From: Paenibacillus cymbidii | Lineage (GTDB): Bacteria; Bacillota; Bacilli; Paenibacillales; NBRC-103111 | Direction: 5' to 3' | Length of the DNA stretch: 64,000 nt | Assembly: GCF_004764705.1 (NCBI RefSeq) | Contig: NZ_SHLX01000010.1 | Span: 223,824 to 287,823 of the forward strand | Shown here: in pieces, positions 1-8,304 of the stretch | Layout of the letters: every line of letters begins with the position of its first letter | Numbering within the stretch: the first letter of the stretch is position 1 | Program-made: the position numbers and the translations under genes | The notes under the pieces: generated by a model | Seen by the model: only the letters and a program-made list of their open reading frames with translations | Told to the model about the DNA's origin: nothing | Database searches by the model: none

Positions 1-1367
1 GCAAAGTGATTATTTTGAGCGGCTACACCGATTTCGAATACGCGCAGCAGGCGATTCGGCTCGGTGCGTTCGATTTCCTGAAAAAGCCGTTCTCGCGCGC
101 GGAAATCGTCAAAGTGGTGGTAAAAGCCAAGGAGGCGTGGGAAGAGGAACGGCGCAGCATCACCCAGGTTCACGAAATGGAGAAACGGCTGATGTTGAGT
201 ATGCCCCTGCTGCGGCAGGAATATTTGAGCACGCTCGTTCACCATCGTACGGACGCCGCGCAGGCGGAAAGACGTTGGCGTTATTTTCACATTCCGCTCG
301 AACCGCGCCGGCTTGTGGTCATGATCGTGGAGATCGATCGGTTCGAAGGCGGCGCCGCGGCGCTGTCGACCCACGAAGTGGAGCTGAACCGGTTCGCGCT
401 GCAGAACATTCTTGAGGAAACGATCCAGTCGTATACGCAGGGCGTCGTTTTCCGCGAGGCGGACAAGCGCCACATCTGCATCCTCAATTGCGACGACCCG
501 CAGCTGGCGGGCCGAATCGCCGACCGCTGCTGCGCCCACATCGCGCAGTATACGCGTTTCACCATCTCGATCGGCATCGGCCTGATCGCCGACGATCCGA
601 GCCGGCTGCCGGAATCGTACGAACAGGCGCTGCAGGCGTTCTCCTATCACTTCTACTCCGGAGGCAACGGCGCATTCAGCTACGCCCATATCGCCGGCGT
701 CGACAAGGAGCCGCGCTTCACGGCCGCGGCCGCCCAGGAGCTGCTGTTCGCCTTGCGTTCCGGGAACCGCGAAAAAAGCCTGGAGCAGCTTGCGCAGCTG
801 CTGGACGATTTGTTCGCCGGCACGCCGAAGCCCGATTACGTCATCAGCGTTTGTTACGAGCTGGCGTTCATGATGCTTAGGGTGCTGCTGGAGAAGCTGC
901 CCGACGAACAAGTCAGGGAGCTGGAGCGGCGCGTGCGCGAGAACAAGGCGGCGGAGCCGACGATGCACGAGCTGCGGCAACTGCTGGGCGACATTTGCCG
1001 CAAGGGCTGCGAATGGGTCGAAATGCAGCGGTCGAGCGAGTCGGAGCTGATCGTCCGGCAGGCGATGCAATATATCCGCGGCAACCTGGGACAGGCGCTT
1101 ACGGTCGAGATGTGCGCTCGGCATGCGAATCTCAGCGCGGGCTATTTTGCCAACGTGTTCAAAAAAATCGCCGGCATGACGGTGCAGCAATACGCGACCC
1201 ACGAGCGAATCGAGCGGGCCAAACAGATGCTGATCGAAGACTTTCAGGTGCAGGAAATCGCCGACGCGCTCGGCTACGAGCACCGGCGCTACTTCAGCGA
1301 AGTGTTCAAGAAGACGACCGGCCTGACGCCGTCGGAATTCCGGCAAGCTTATTTGGGCAAGGCCTAA
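1..1367 (+). CDS. YesN-type response regulator with AraC DNA-binding domain, 5' end outside window
   Basis: The reading frame is open from the first bases, so the gene starts upstream of the window. What remains begins in the last third of a receiver domain: the stretch ILSGYTDFEYAQQAI followed by FLKKPF carries the conserved lysine-proline of response regulators. The phospho-acceptor aspartate is outside the window. A long linker follows, and the last 100 or so residues form an AraC/XylS double helix-turn-helix (IADALGYEHRRYFSEVFKK, then GLTPSEFR). Proteins of this layout pair with a membrane histidine kinase (YesM type) and activate neighbouring sugar-transport genes. The lipoprotein gene at 1537 lies 170 bp downstream on the same strand, which fits that role. 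The kinase would be expected just upstream, outside the window. Confidence 0.93.
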   Translation, partial: KVIILSGYTDFEYAQQAIRLGAFDFLKKPFSRAEIVKVVVKAKEAWEEERRSITQVHEMEKRLMLSMPLLRQEYLSTLVHHRTDAAQAERRWRYFHIPLEPRRLVVMIVEIDRFEGGAAALSTHEVELNRFALQNILEETIQSYTQGVVFREADKRHICILNCDDPQLAGRIADRCCAHIAQYTRFTISIGIGLIADDPSRLPESYEQALQAFSYHFYSGGNGAFSYAHIAGVDKEPRFTAAAAQELLFALRSGNREKSLEQLAQLLDDLFAGTPKPDYVISVCYELAFMMLRVLLEKLPDEQVRELERRVRENKAAEPTMHELRQLLGDICRKGCEWVEMQRSSESELIVRQAMQYIRGNLGQALTVEMCARHANLSAGYFANVFKKIAGMTVQQYATHERIERAKQMLIEDFQVQEIADALGYEHRRYFSEVFKKTTGLTPSEFRQAYLGKA

Positions 1368-1536
1368 ACAGCTTCGTGATGAGAAACCAACTTAGCTGTT
1401 TTGTTGCCCTTGATGTTGGTCATGCCACATGTACAGGCGTTGTCCCAGGCTTCATACTGGACGGGAAAGCAGCAAATCTTCAGGGGGCCCGCACGAACAG
1501 CTCGTGGCGTGGGTGACAACAAGGGAGGATTTCGAC

Positions 1537-2928
1537 ATGAGGAAAAAGATCGGGGTTATGGGACTGAGCGTTGTAATGACGCTGGCGCTGGCCGCTTGCG
1601 GCAGCAGCGGCGGCAAAGACGGCGGCAGCGGCGCAAGCCCGAGCGCATCCGCGGCGGCAAGCGGCAATTCGAAAGACAAGGTGAAGCTGTCGTTCTGGTC
1701 GGTCGACCGTACGGACATCGACTACACGAAGGAACAGATCGCCAAGTTTCAAGCCGAAAACCCGAACATTGAAATCGATTACGTCGTCAAGACGGAAGAG
1801 TACAACCAGGCGATCGATCTCGCGTTTGCCTCCGCGCAGTCGCCGGACATTTTCCGCACCAAGGAGAATACGATCCAGACGTTCTACAAAAAAGGCTACA
1901 TGGAGCCGCTCGACAGCTACTTTGACGACGCCTTCAAGAGCAAGTTTACGCAGCTGAAGGATTTGAACGTGTTTGACGGCAAATGGTACAGCTTCCCCAA
2001 CTACGGCTATACGATGCGGCTTGTGTACAATGTCGACCTGTTCGAGAAGGCCGGGATCAAAAACCCGCCAGCCACGCTGCAGGAAATGGTCGAAACGGCG
2101 AAGAAGCTGACGGCTGTCGGCAAGGCGGACGGCGCTTACGGCTTCGCGCTCAACTTCAAAAGCCCGGCCAGCGCCTTCGATCGTTCGGGGCGCGCCATCG
2201 CCGAGCTTAACGGCTACGGCGGCTTCGGCTTCGATTTCAAAACCGGCCGGTTTGACGTCAGCGGCTTCAAGCCCGTTGTCGAAGCGTTCCGGCAGATGTA
2301 TACCGACGGCAGCACCTTGCCGGGCATGGAATCGCTCGACATCGACCCGCTGCGCGCCCAGTTTGCCGAAGGCAAGATCGGGATGTACATTTCCTTCTCT
2401 TCCGAGCCGGGCGTATACAAGAACCAGTTTCCGGCCAAAATCCGCTGGGCGGCGGCGCAGGTGCCTACGTACGACGGAACCGTACGCGGCGCCTCCGGCT
2501 TCCTTGGCGGCCAGTGGCTGAGCATCAGCAAACAGTCGAAGCATAAAGAAGAAGCCGCCAAGTTCCTGAAATTTATGTACGGCGATCAAATTTTGACCGA
2601 CTATCACGAAAAGGGCTTCGGCTTGACGATGGTGTCGTCGGTGCTGAGCAAGGCGAAAAACGCGGATATCGCGGGGATCGAAGGGTTCAAACCGACCAAG
2701 TACGACGGCGCGTGGCCGATTCAGCCGACCGTGGCCGTACAAGGCGCCAAATACCAGGACGAGTTCTTCAAGTACATGCTGCAAGGCGGCGACCTGGACA
2801 AGATGATCGCGGATCTGAACAAGCGGTACAACGAAGCGCTCGACAAGGCGATCGCGGCCAAGGAAGTGGACGTCAAGCCTGATCCAAGCTTCGATCCGAA
2901 AAACTTGCAGAACATGTATGTGAAGTAA
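1537..2928 (+). CDS. Sugar ABC transporter substrate-binding lipoprotein
   Basis: This 463-residue protein is an extracellular solute-binding protein of the family 1 (MalE/MsmE) type. It starts with a lipoprotein signal (MRKKIGVMGLSVVMTLALAA followed by the lipobox cysteine), then a Gly/Ser/Ala-rich tether, then the binding domain beginning KLSFWSVDRTD. The mature protein would be anchored to the outer face of the membrane and capture a carbohydrate. The ATG at 1537 is chosen because AGGGAGG lies about 8 bases upstream; the frame is open further upstream, but that part lacks signal-peptide character. The two permease genes follow directly. The sugar cannot be read from the sequence. Confidence 0.93.
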   Translation: MRKKIGVMGLSVVMTLALAACGSSGGKDGGSGASPSASAAASGNSKDKVKLSFWSVDRTDIDYTKEQIAKFQAENPNIEIDYVVKTEEYNQAIDLAFASAQSPDIFRTKENTIQTFYKKGYMEPLDSYFDDAFKSKFTQLKDLNVFDGKWYSFPNYGYTMRLVYNVDLFEKAGIKNPPATLQEMVETAKKLTAVGKADGAYGFALNFKSPASAFDRSGRAIAELNGYGGFGFDFKTGRFDVSGFKPVVEAFRQMYTDGSTLPGMESLDIDPLRAQFAEGKIGMYISFSSEPGVYKNQFPAKIRWAAAQVPTYDGTVRGASGFLGGQWLSISKQSKHKEEAAKFLKFMYGDQILTDYHEKGFGLTMVSSVLSKAKNADIAGIEGFKPTKYDGAWPIQPTVAVQGAKYQDEFFKYMLQGGDLDKMIADLNKRYNEALDKAIAAKEVDVKPDPSFDPKNLQNMYVK

Positions 2929-2964
2929 ATTCTAATGTGGTAGAAGCAGTATAGACCGGCAGGG

Positions 2965-2995
2965 CGAAGGGTCAGAAGCGGCTTCTGGCCCTTCG
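2965..2995 (+). promoter_or_regulatory. Intercistronic stem-loop after the binding-protein gene
   Basis: The arms 2965-2979 and 2981-2995 are complementary apart from one G-T pair. There is no T-run after the hairpin. It lies between the binding-protein gene and the first permease gene. By analogy with mal-type operons such a structure can protect the upstream mRNA and give more binding protein than permease; that role is inference. Confidence 0.6.
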
Positions 2996-3016
2996 TCTCA
3001 TTTCGGGGAAAGGTTC

Positions 3017-3925
3017 GTGGAATCGATGAAACAATGGAGAACGAATGCCGCGGGCGCGTTTTTCACCTTGCCCAGTCTTCTTTTGACGCTCGTATTTACG
3101 GTATATCCGATCTTCTGGGTGTTCCGCTACATGTTTTACGATTATAAAGGGTATGGAACGCCCCGCTTCGTCGGACTGGACAACTTCCGCACGCTGTCGA
3201 CCGATCATCTGCTGTGGCAATCCGTCGTCCATACGTTTGTGTACGCCGGCGGGAAGCTGCTGCTGACGCTGCCGCTGTCGCTCATTCTGGCCGTTATTCT
3301 CAACCGTGCGATCAAAGGGCGGCAGCTGCTGCGGGCGATTTATTTTCTGCCGACGATTATCAGCTCCGCGGTCATATCCGTCGTGTTCTTCATCGTGTTC
3401 AACTCGTACAACGGCATTCTGAACCAGTTCCTGATCAAGCTCGGCGTGACGTCCAAAGGCATCGAATGGCTCGGGCCCAAATACGCCATGCTGACGGCGA
3501 TTTTGATCGCGGTATGGGGGGCGGTCGGCAATTACATGATTTTGTTCATCGCCGGGCTGCAGAACATTCCGAACGATGTGATGGAAAGCGCGGAGCTGGA
3601 CGGCGCGGGTTCGGTGCAGAAGTTCTGGTACATCACGGTGCCGATGCTCGGTCCGGTGCTGCAGATGGTCATCATGCTGGCGATCATCAACTCGCTGAAA
3701 AGCTATGAAAGCATCATGGTGCTGACCGACGGTGGGCCGATCGGCAAAACCGAAGTGATGTTCCTGTACTTGTACCGGCTCTTGTTCCCGACGCCGTCGG
3801 CCAGCACGGTGCTCGAGCAGCAGATCGGCTACGGCAGCGCAGTTGGTTTCGTCACGGCGATGATCGTCGGATGCGTAACCGTGCTGTACTTCTATTTGTC
3901 CCGCAAATTGAATCGCATCATGTAA
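3017..3925 (+). CDS. Sugar ABC transporter permease, MalF/UgpA type
   Basis: This protein of about 300 residues has six predicted membrane segments and belongs to the CUT1 inner-membrane permeases. The cytoplasmic EAA loop that docks the ATPase is visible near residue 190 (ESAELDGAGSVQKFWYITVP). The start is uncertain: a GTG at 3017 or an ATG at 3026. The GTG sits only 3 bases after AAGG and the ATG 12 bases after it. The gene follows the binding-protein gene and precedes a second permease, so the two would form a heterodimeric channel. No ATP-binding subunit is encoded here. Confidence 0.93.
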   Translation: MESMKQWRTNAAGAFFTLPSLLLTLVFTVYPIFWVFRYMFYDYKGYGTPRFVGLDNFRTLSTDHLLWQSVVHTFVYAGGKLLLTLPLSLILAVILNRAIKGRQLLRAIYFLPTIISSAVISVVFFIVFNSYNGILNQFLIKLGVTSKGIEWLGPKYAMLTAILIAVWGAVGNYMILFIAGLQNIPNDVMESAELDGAGSVQKFWYITVPMLGPVLQMVIMLAIINSLKSYESIMVLTDGGPIGKTEVMFLYLYRLLFPTPSASTVLEQQIGYGSAVGFVTAMIVGCVTVLYFYLSRKLNRIM

Positions 3926-3979
3926 CCGGCTTTTTGAACATGCACGGACCCCTGCAATCCGTTTTTGGAGGAATCGATT

Positions 3980-4867
3980 ATGCAGCAAGATATGGCAGAC
4001 AAGCGCAAGCCGGGCGCCCGAGGCGTCGTCGTTCCCGTCTTTTTGCGGCCGGGGACGATTGGATTATGGATGTTTTTGCTGGTCATGGCGGTGCTTACGT
4101 TGTTTCCGGTGCTCGTGGCGTTCCTCGGTTCGTTCAAGACGAATGCCGAATTGACCGCCGGCGCCACCGTCCTGCCGAAAGCCTGGCACTTCTCCAACTA
4201 TGCGGAAGCGTGGAAAACCGCGAATTTTTCCCGGTATACGTGGAACAGCCTGTTCCTCAGCGTGACCACCACCGCGGGGACGCTGCTCGTTGCCTCGATG
4301 GCCGCTTACGGTGTGGAGCGGCTGCGGTTCGTGGGCAGACAGGCGTTCATCTTCGTTCAGGCGGCGACGATGTTTATTTCGGTCGGTCCGCTGGTGCTGC
4401 ATCCGCAGTTCCGGCTCATGGTCGCGCTGCACCTGCAAGCATCGCTGTGGGGCGTCGTCATTTTGCTGGTCAGTGCCCACGCCGCCACGTACTTCATCCT
4501 GTTCAGCTTCGTCAGGGCGATTCCGCGGGAGCTGGACGAAGCGGCCAAGATCGACGGCTGCACGATGCCGGGCACGTATTGGCGGATCATTCTGCCCTTG
4601 CTGGGGCCGGGGCTCGGGGTATCGGCGCTGTTTACGTTCCGGGCGGCCTGGAACGAATACATCATGCCGCTCGTGTTCACGATGAGCCAGCCGAAGCTGC
4701 AGCCGCTTACCGTCGGCTTGTCCAACCTGCGTTACGGCGCGTCGGCGGCCGCGCAAACGCACTATATGATGGCAGGCGCCTGCCTGTCGATCCTGCCGAT
4801 CCTCGTCGCCTACGTTTTCGCCAACAAATCGTTCATGCAGATGACGGCAGGTTCGCTCAAAGGGTGA
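3980..4867 (+). CDS. Sugar ABC transporter permease, MalG type
   Basis: This 295-residue protein is the second CUT1 permease of the locus, with six predicted membrane segments. Its EAA loop lies near residue 186 (DEAAKIDGCTMPGTYWRIIL). The ATG at 3980 has GGAGGA 7 bases upstream; an in-frame start at 3965 lies before that site and is unlikely. The gene ends just before a strong terminator, so it closes the operon that begins with the lipoprotein at 1537. It should pair with the permease at 3017-3925 and use a shared ATPase encoded elsewhere. Confidence 0.94.
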   Translation: MQQDMADKRKPGARGVVVPVFLRPGTIGLWMFLLVMAVLTLFPVLVAFLGSFKTNAELTAGATVLPKAWHFSNYAEAWKTANFSRYTWNSLFLSVTTTAGTLLVASMAAYGVERLRFVGRQAFIFVQAATMFISVGPLVLHPQFRLMVALHLQASLWGVVILLVSAHAATYFILFSFVRAIPRELDEAAKIDGCTMPGTYWRIILPLLGPGLGVSALFTFRAAWNEYIMPLVFTMSQPKLQPLTVGLSNLRYGASAAAQTHYMMAGACLSILPILVAYVFANKSFMQMTAGSLKG

Positions 4868-4877
4868 TGCCGTGAAG

Positions 4878-4922
4878 AAGGCCGAACCGTTGCTGCTTTG
4901 CAGCGGGTTCGGCCTTTTTTTT
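4878..4922 (+). terminator. Rho-independent terminator of the first transport operon
   Basis: The arms AAGGCCGAACC (4878-4888) and GGTTCGGCCTT (4906-4916) are perfectly complementary and are followed by a run of T that extends to 4922. The hairpin begins 11 bases after the stop codon of the permease gene. Confidence 0.93.
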
Positions 4923-4945
4923 GAAGATAAAGAATTAATACTTGA

Positions 4946-4993
4946 CCCAAAGCAGAACCCAAAGCAGAACCCAAAGCAGAACCCAAAGCAGAA
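4946..4993. repeat. Four tandem copies of a 12-bp unit
   Basis: The 12-bp unit CCCAAAGCAGAA occurs four times without interruption (4946, 4958, 4970, 4982). It is non-coding and lies between the terminator and the hairpin array. A short array of this type is likely to vary in copy number by slippage. Confidence 0.95.
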
Positions 4994-5074
4994 GGAGAAA
5001 CAGAATTACTATTTACAACCCCACTTAAGAGGCAGGTGTGCGGCGGAGGAAGGGCACAGCCCGGATCGCCCGGC

Positions 5075-5204
5075 AATTATATATGATTTTTCATATATAA
5101 TTGCCGCCAAACGTGTCAAATGACCAATTATATGCGATTTTTCATACATATTCGTCCATTTCGACGCCTCGAAGGGAATTGTATATGATTTTTCATATAT
5201 AATT
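5075..5204. repeat. Three AT-rich hairpins at exact 51-bp period
   Basis: Inverted repeats start at 5075, 5126 and 5177, exactly 51 bp apart. The first is a perfect 12-bp stem, AATTATATATGA and TCATATATAATT, around a TTTT loop. The third has one change in the stem, and the middle one is degenerate. The sequences between them are unrelated, so only the hairpins and their spacing are kept. A second array with different stems begins 46 bp downstream. Confidence 0.85.
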
Positions 5205-5249
5205 CTCGGGGCTGTGAATAGTAACGAACCAGAACCAGAACGCCTACGT

Positions 5250-5435
5250 TTAAGTGCAAACAAGCGCTTAAATTCGCTTCAGACGACTGTTCGGCACAGC
5301 TTAACGGCAAAAATGCACTTAACTGCCGCCCGTTTTCCAATATTTAGTTTATATTGTCGAATTTAAGTGCACATTTACCCTTAAACATAGCAAACGAGTC
5401 TATATGGCAAAAGTTAAGGGCATTTTTGCATTTTA
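5250..5435. repeat. Hairpin quartet with TTAAGTGC-type stems, spacing 51/62/51
   Basis: Four 22-nt inverted repeats lie at 5250-5271, 5301-5322, 5363-5384 and 5414-5435. Their stems are variants of TTAAGTGC with GCACTTAA around six-base loops; the third and fourth are imperfect within themselves, but their arms also match neighbouring hairpins. The centres are 51, 62 and 51 bp apart. The same spacing occurs in the quartets at 15497-15688 and 53380-53571, which have different stem sequences. Confidence 0.8.
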
Positions 5436-5660
5436 CGACGATCCGCTCTCCAAGGCGTCTCTTGTCGTGCCCAAAGGCGCCCGCCACTCACGCACGCCAC
5501 GCCGGAAAGGACGGTCAGGATGATTTTCTCTGACACGGTTTCGGCTTCTTTCGATTCGTCTCCCTTCGAACCCGATAACATTTTTTCCGCGCACTGCAGT
5601 CGATAGCTTCAACAGTTCCCGCATTGTCAGGGATAGTTCCTTCCGCCGCGTTCCCTCCGA
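5436..5660. other. Non-coding stretch, nothing recognised
   Basis: I see no convincing gene, repeat or RNA between the hairpin quartet and the promoter region of the GH116 gene. A 63-codon frame on the minus strand lacks family resemblance and a good ribosome binding site. Confidence 0.5.
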
Positions 5661-5669
5661 TCCTTAATA

Positions 5670-5747
5670 ATTCACCCCTACCCTTGAAAAATCACCCTTT
5701 TCCTTCATTATTTCACCTTGGAGAATGAGGCGACCGGCCGGTATGCT
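5670..5747 (+). promoter_or_regulatory. Candidate activator-dependent promoter of the GH116 gene
   Basis: Three direct copies of TCACC(C/T) start at 5672, 5692 and 5713, that is 20 and 21 bp apart, each inside an AT-rich context. A possible -10 box TATGCT lies at 5742-5747, and no recognisable -35 box is present 17 bp before it. Two-turn direct repeats just upstream of a poor -35 region are the usual layout of AraC-family activator sites. The membrane AraC regulator encoded at 8305-10662 is the natural candidate. This is inference from layout. Confidence 0.45.
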
Positions 5748-5799
5748 AGTAAGAGTAGCTTCAACTATATGACGATTTTGATACCGGGGGAGAGCTTCC

Positions 5800-8283
5800 A
5801 TGACCACACGCCGCTATAACGGCACCTACCGCGAGGAGCGGAACGCCAGAATCGCTTACCCGCTCGGCGGAATCGGAGCGGGCTCGTTATGCCTCGAAGG
5901 GACGGGAGCGCTGTCGCACGTGTCGCTGCGGAACGCTCCCGATCTGGTTCACGAGCCGACGATGTTCGCCGCGGTTAGCGTCCGGCAGAACGGCGGCGTC
6001 ATCGCCAAAGTGCTGGAGAGCGCCGTGCCGGCCTGGAAAGTGTTCGACTGGCCGAACGACGGGAAAGGCTGGGGAAGCAAACATTTCGGTTTGCCGCGGT
6101 TTGCCGAAAGCAGCTTCGCGGCGAAGTTCCCGTTCGGCATCGTCGAGCTGACCGACGCCGCCATGCCGATCCGCGCCACCGTTACCGGCTGGAGCCCGTT
6201 TACGCCGCCGCATGCCGACGACTCGAGCTTGCCGGTAGCCGCGCTCGAATATACGCTGCACAACGACAGCGACGAGCCGCTTGAGCTGGTGTATTCGTTC
6301 CATGCCTCGCACTTCATGAATACCGGCAGAGGCACTCATCAAGTGCTGCCGGTGCCGGGAGGGTTTGCCCTGTACCAGCCGCCGGCGGAAGGGGCGCCGT
6401 GGGAGCGGGGCGCGTTCGCCGCGTCGATCGCCGACGACGGCGTCAAGGTGCACCACACGTGGTTTCGCGGCGGGTATTACGACGCCCGCTCGATGCTGTG
6501 GAAAGCGATTGCGGAAGGGGCGGCGCCGGAATCCGCGCCGGTGACGGAAGGGATGCCCAGCCCGGGAGCGAGCCTGTTCCTGCCGCTGCGGCTGGAAGCG
6601 AAACAGTCGCGAACGATCCGCCTGCAGCTGGCCTGGCACGTGCCGGACAGCAACCTTCGGCTCGACTATCCGTGGGAAGCGGACCAGGCGAAATTCGACG
6701 ACGAAACGTCGCGCGCCAGCGGCGACGAGTATTACCAGCCTTGGTACGCGGGCAAATACAGGGATATTTTCCAAGTGGCGTCCGACTGGCGGGAGCGATA
6801 TGATAGTCTTCGCACCGCAACGGAAACGTTTGCCCGCTGCTTCTTCGATTCTACGCTTCCGGACGAAGTGCTGGAAGCCGCGGCGGCCAATTTGACGATA
6901 CTCAAATCGCCGACCGTCATGCGCCAGACCGACGGCAGGCTGTGGGGCTGGGAAGGCGTTGCGCTCAAGGAAGGCAGCTGCTTCGGCTCCTGCACGCATG
7001 TATGGAATTACGCCCACGCGTTTGCGCATTTGTTCCCCGGGCTGGAGCGCAGCTTGCGCCAATCGGAGTTCAACGAAGGACAGGATGAGCTCGGCTTTCA
7101 GACGTACCGCATCCCGCTGCCGATTCGCCCGATTGTGGGCCGCTACACGCATTCGGCGGCGGACGGCCAGCTTGGCGGCATCATGAAGATGTACCGCGAA
7201 TGGCGCATCGGCGGCGATACCGGCTGGCTCCGGGCGATGTGGCCGAAGGTGGAGCGCAGCCTGGGCTATTGCATCGAGACGTGGGACCCGGACCGGACGG
7301 GCACAATTGTCGAGCCGCATCACAATACGTACGACATCGAATTTTGGGGACCGGACGGCATGTGCTGTTCGATGTACGTCGGTGCGCTGAAGGCGGCGTC
7401 GCTCATGGCGCATGCGCTTGGCGAGCCGGCGCAGCCCTACGAAACGCTGTACGAAAAAGGCCGCGCTTACCTGGAGAACGAGCTGTTCAACGGCGACTAT
7501 TTCGAGCAGCGCGTAGTTTGGGAAGGGCTGAGGTCGCCGTCGCCGCTTGACGTGGAAGTGAAGGCGGTATGGGAAGTCGCTTATTCGCCGGAAGCGCGCG
7601 AGCTGCTCCATACGGAAGGACCGAAGTATCAGTACGCGACCGGCTGTTTGTCCGACGGGATCATCGGCGCCTGGATGGCCCGCATGTGCGGACTGGGCGA
7701 CATTGTCGATCCGGCGCAAGTCCGGAGCCACCTGCTCAGCGTCTATCGCCACAACTTGCGGCGCGACTTGTCCGATCACGCGAACCCGCAGCGTTCCGGC
7801 TACGCGCTCGGCCGCGAGGGCGGGCTGCTGATCTGCACCTGGCCGCGCGGCGGCAAGCCGTCGCTGCCGTTCGTCTACAGCGACGAAGTATGGACCGGCA
7901 TCGAGTACCAGGTGGCGTCCCACCTGATGGCGATCGGCTGCGCGGAGGAAGGGCTCGATATTGTGCGCACGTGCCGCGACCGGTTCGACGGCCGGTTGCG
8001 CAACCCGTTCGACGAATACGAATGCGGCCACTGGTATGCGCGGGCGATGGCTTCCTACGCCTTGCTGCAAGGGTTGACCGGCATCCGTTACGACGCGCTG
8101 ACCCGCACCTTGACGATCGAACCGGGTTTGTCGGGCGATTTCCGCAGTTTCATTTGTACGGAAAGCGGGTATGGAACGGCAGGCGTGCGCGGCGGCGAAC
8201 CGTTCTTCGAGCCGGCCTCGGGAGAGATAAAGATCGAGCAAATCGATTACAAGGCGTTTGGAGGAGCAGAGAGCCGAAACTAG
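5800..8283 (+). CDS. GH116-family glycoside hydrolase (GBA2/DUF608 type)
   Basis: This 827-residue protein resembles bacterial GH116 enzymes (beta-glucosidase, beta-xylosidase or related). An N-terminal beta-sandwich starts with YPLGGIGAGSLCLEGTG. The (alpha/alpha)6 catalytic domain contains HNTYDIEFWG, where Glu514 matches the family nucleophile, and CLSDGIIGAW, where Asp619 matches the acid/base. The length is normal for the family. There is no signal peptide, so it should act in the cytoplasm on imported oligosaccharides. The ATG at 5800 has a GGGGGAGAG ribosome site. The regulator gene at 8305 follows after 21 bp. The exact substrate is not decidable. Confidence 0.9.
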   Translation: MTTRRYNGTYREERNARIAYPLGGIGAGSLCLEGTGALSHVSLRNAPDLVHEPTMFAAVSVRQNGGVIAKVLESAVPAWKVFDWPNDGKGWGSKHFGLPRFAESSFAAKFPFGIVELTDAAMPIRATVTGWSPFTPPHADDSSLPVAALEYTLHNDSDEPLELVYSFHASHFMNTGRGTHQVLPVPGGFALYQPPAEGAPWERGAFAASIADDGVKVHHTWFRGGYYDARSMLWKAIAEGAAPESAPVTEGMPSPGASLFLPLRLEAKQSRTIRLQLAWHVPDSNLRLDYPWEADQAKFDDETSRASGDEYYQPWYAGKYRDIFQVASDWRERYDSLRTATETFARCFFDSTLPDEVLEAAAANLTILKSPTVMRQTDGRLWGWEGVALKEGSCFGSCTHVWNYAHAFAHLFPGLERSLRQSEFNEGQDELGFQTYRIPLPIRPIVGRYTHSAADGQLGGIMKMYREWRIGGDTGWLRAMWPKVERSLGYCIETWDPDRTGTIVEPHHNTYDIEFWGPDGMCCSMYVGALKAASLMAHALGEPAQPYETLYEKGRAYLENELFNGDYFEQRVVWEGLRSPSPLDVEVKAVWEVAYSPEARELLHTEGPKYQYATGCLSDGIIGAWMARMCGLGDIVDPAQVRSHLLSVYRHNLRRDLSDHANPQRSGYALGREGGLLICTWPRGGKPSLPFVYSDEVWTGIEYQVASHLMAIGCAEEGLDIVRTCRDRFDGRLRNPFDEYECGHWYARAMASYALLQGLTGIRYDALTRTLTIEPGLSGDFRSFICTESGYGTAGVRGGEPFFEPASGEIKIEQIDYKAFGGAESRN

Positions 8284-8304
8284 ACGAAAAAACGGGGGGA
8301 TTGC

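Noticed and set aside
5075..5435. Regular 51-bp repeats considered as a CRISPR array or a set of terminators
   Set aside because: The repeats are hairpins of 22-28 nt with two stem types and spacings of 51 to 70 bp; they are not direct repeats with uniform spacers, and most lack T-runs in one orientation.
5433..5624. 63-codon minus-strand frame
   Set aside because: No ribosome site, no family resemblance and overlap with a hairpin repeat.
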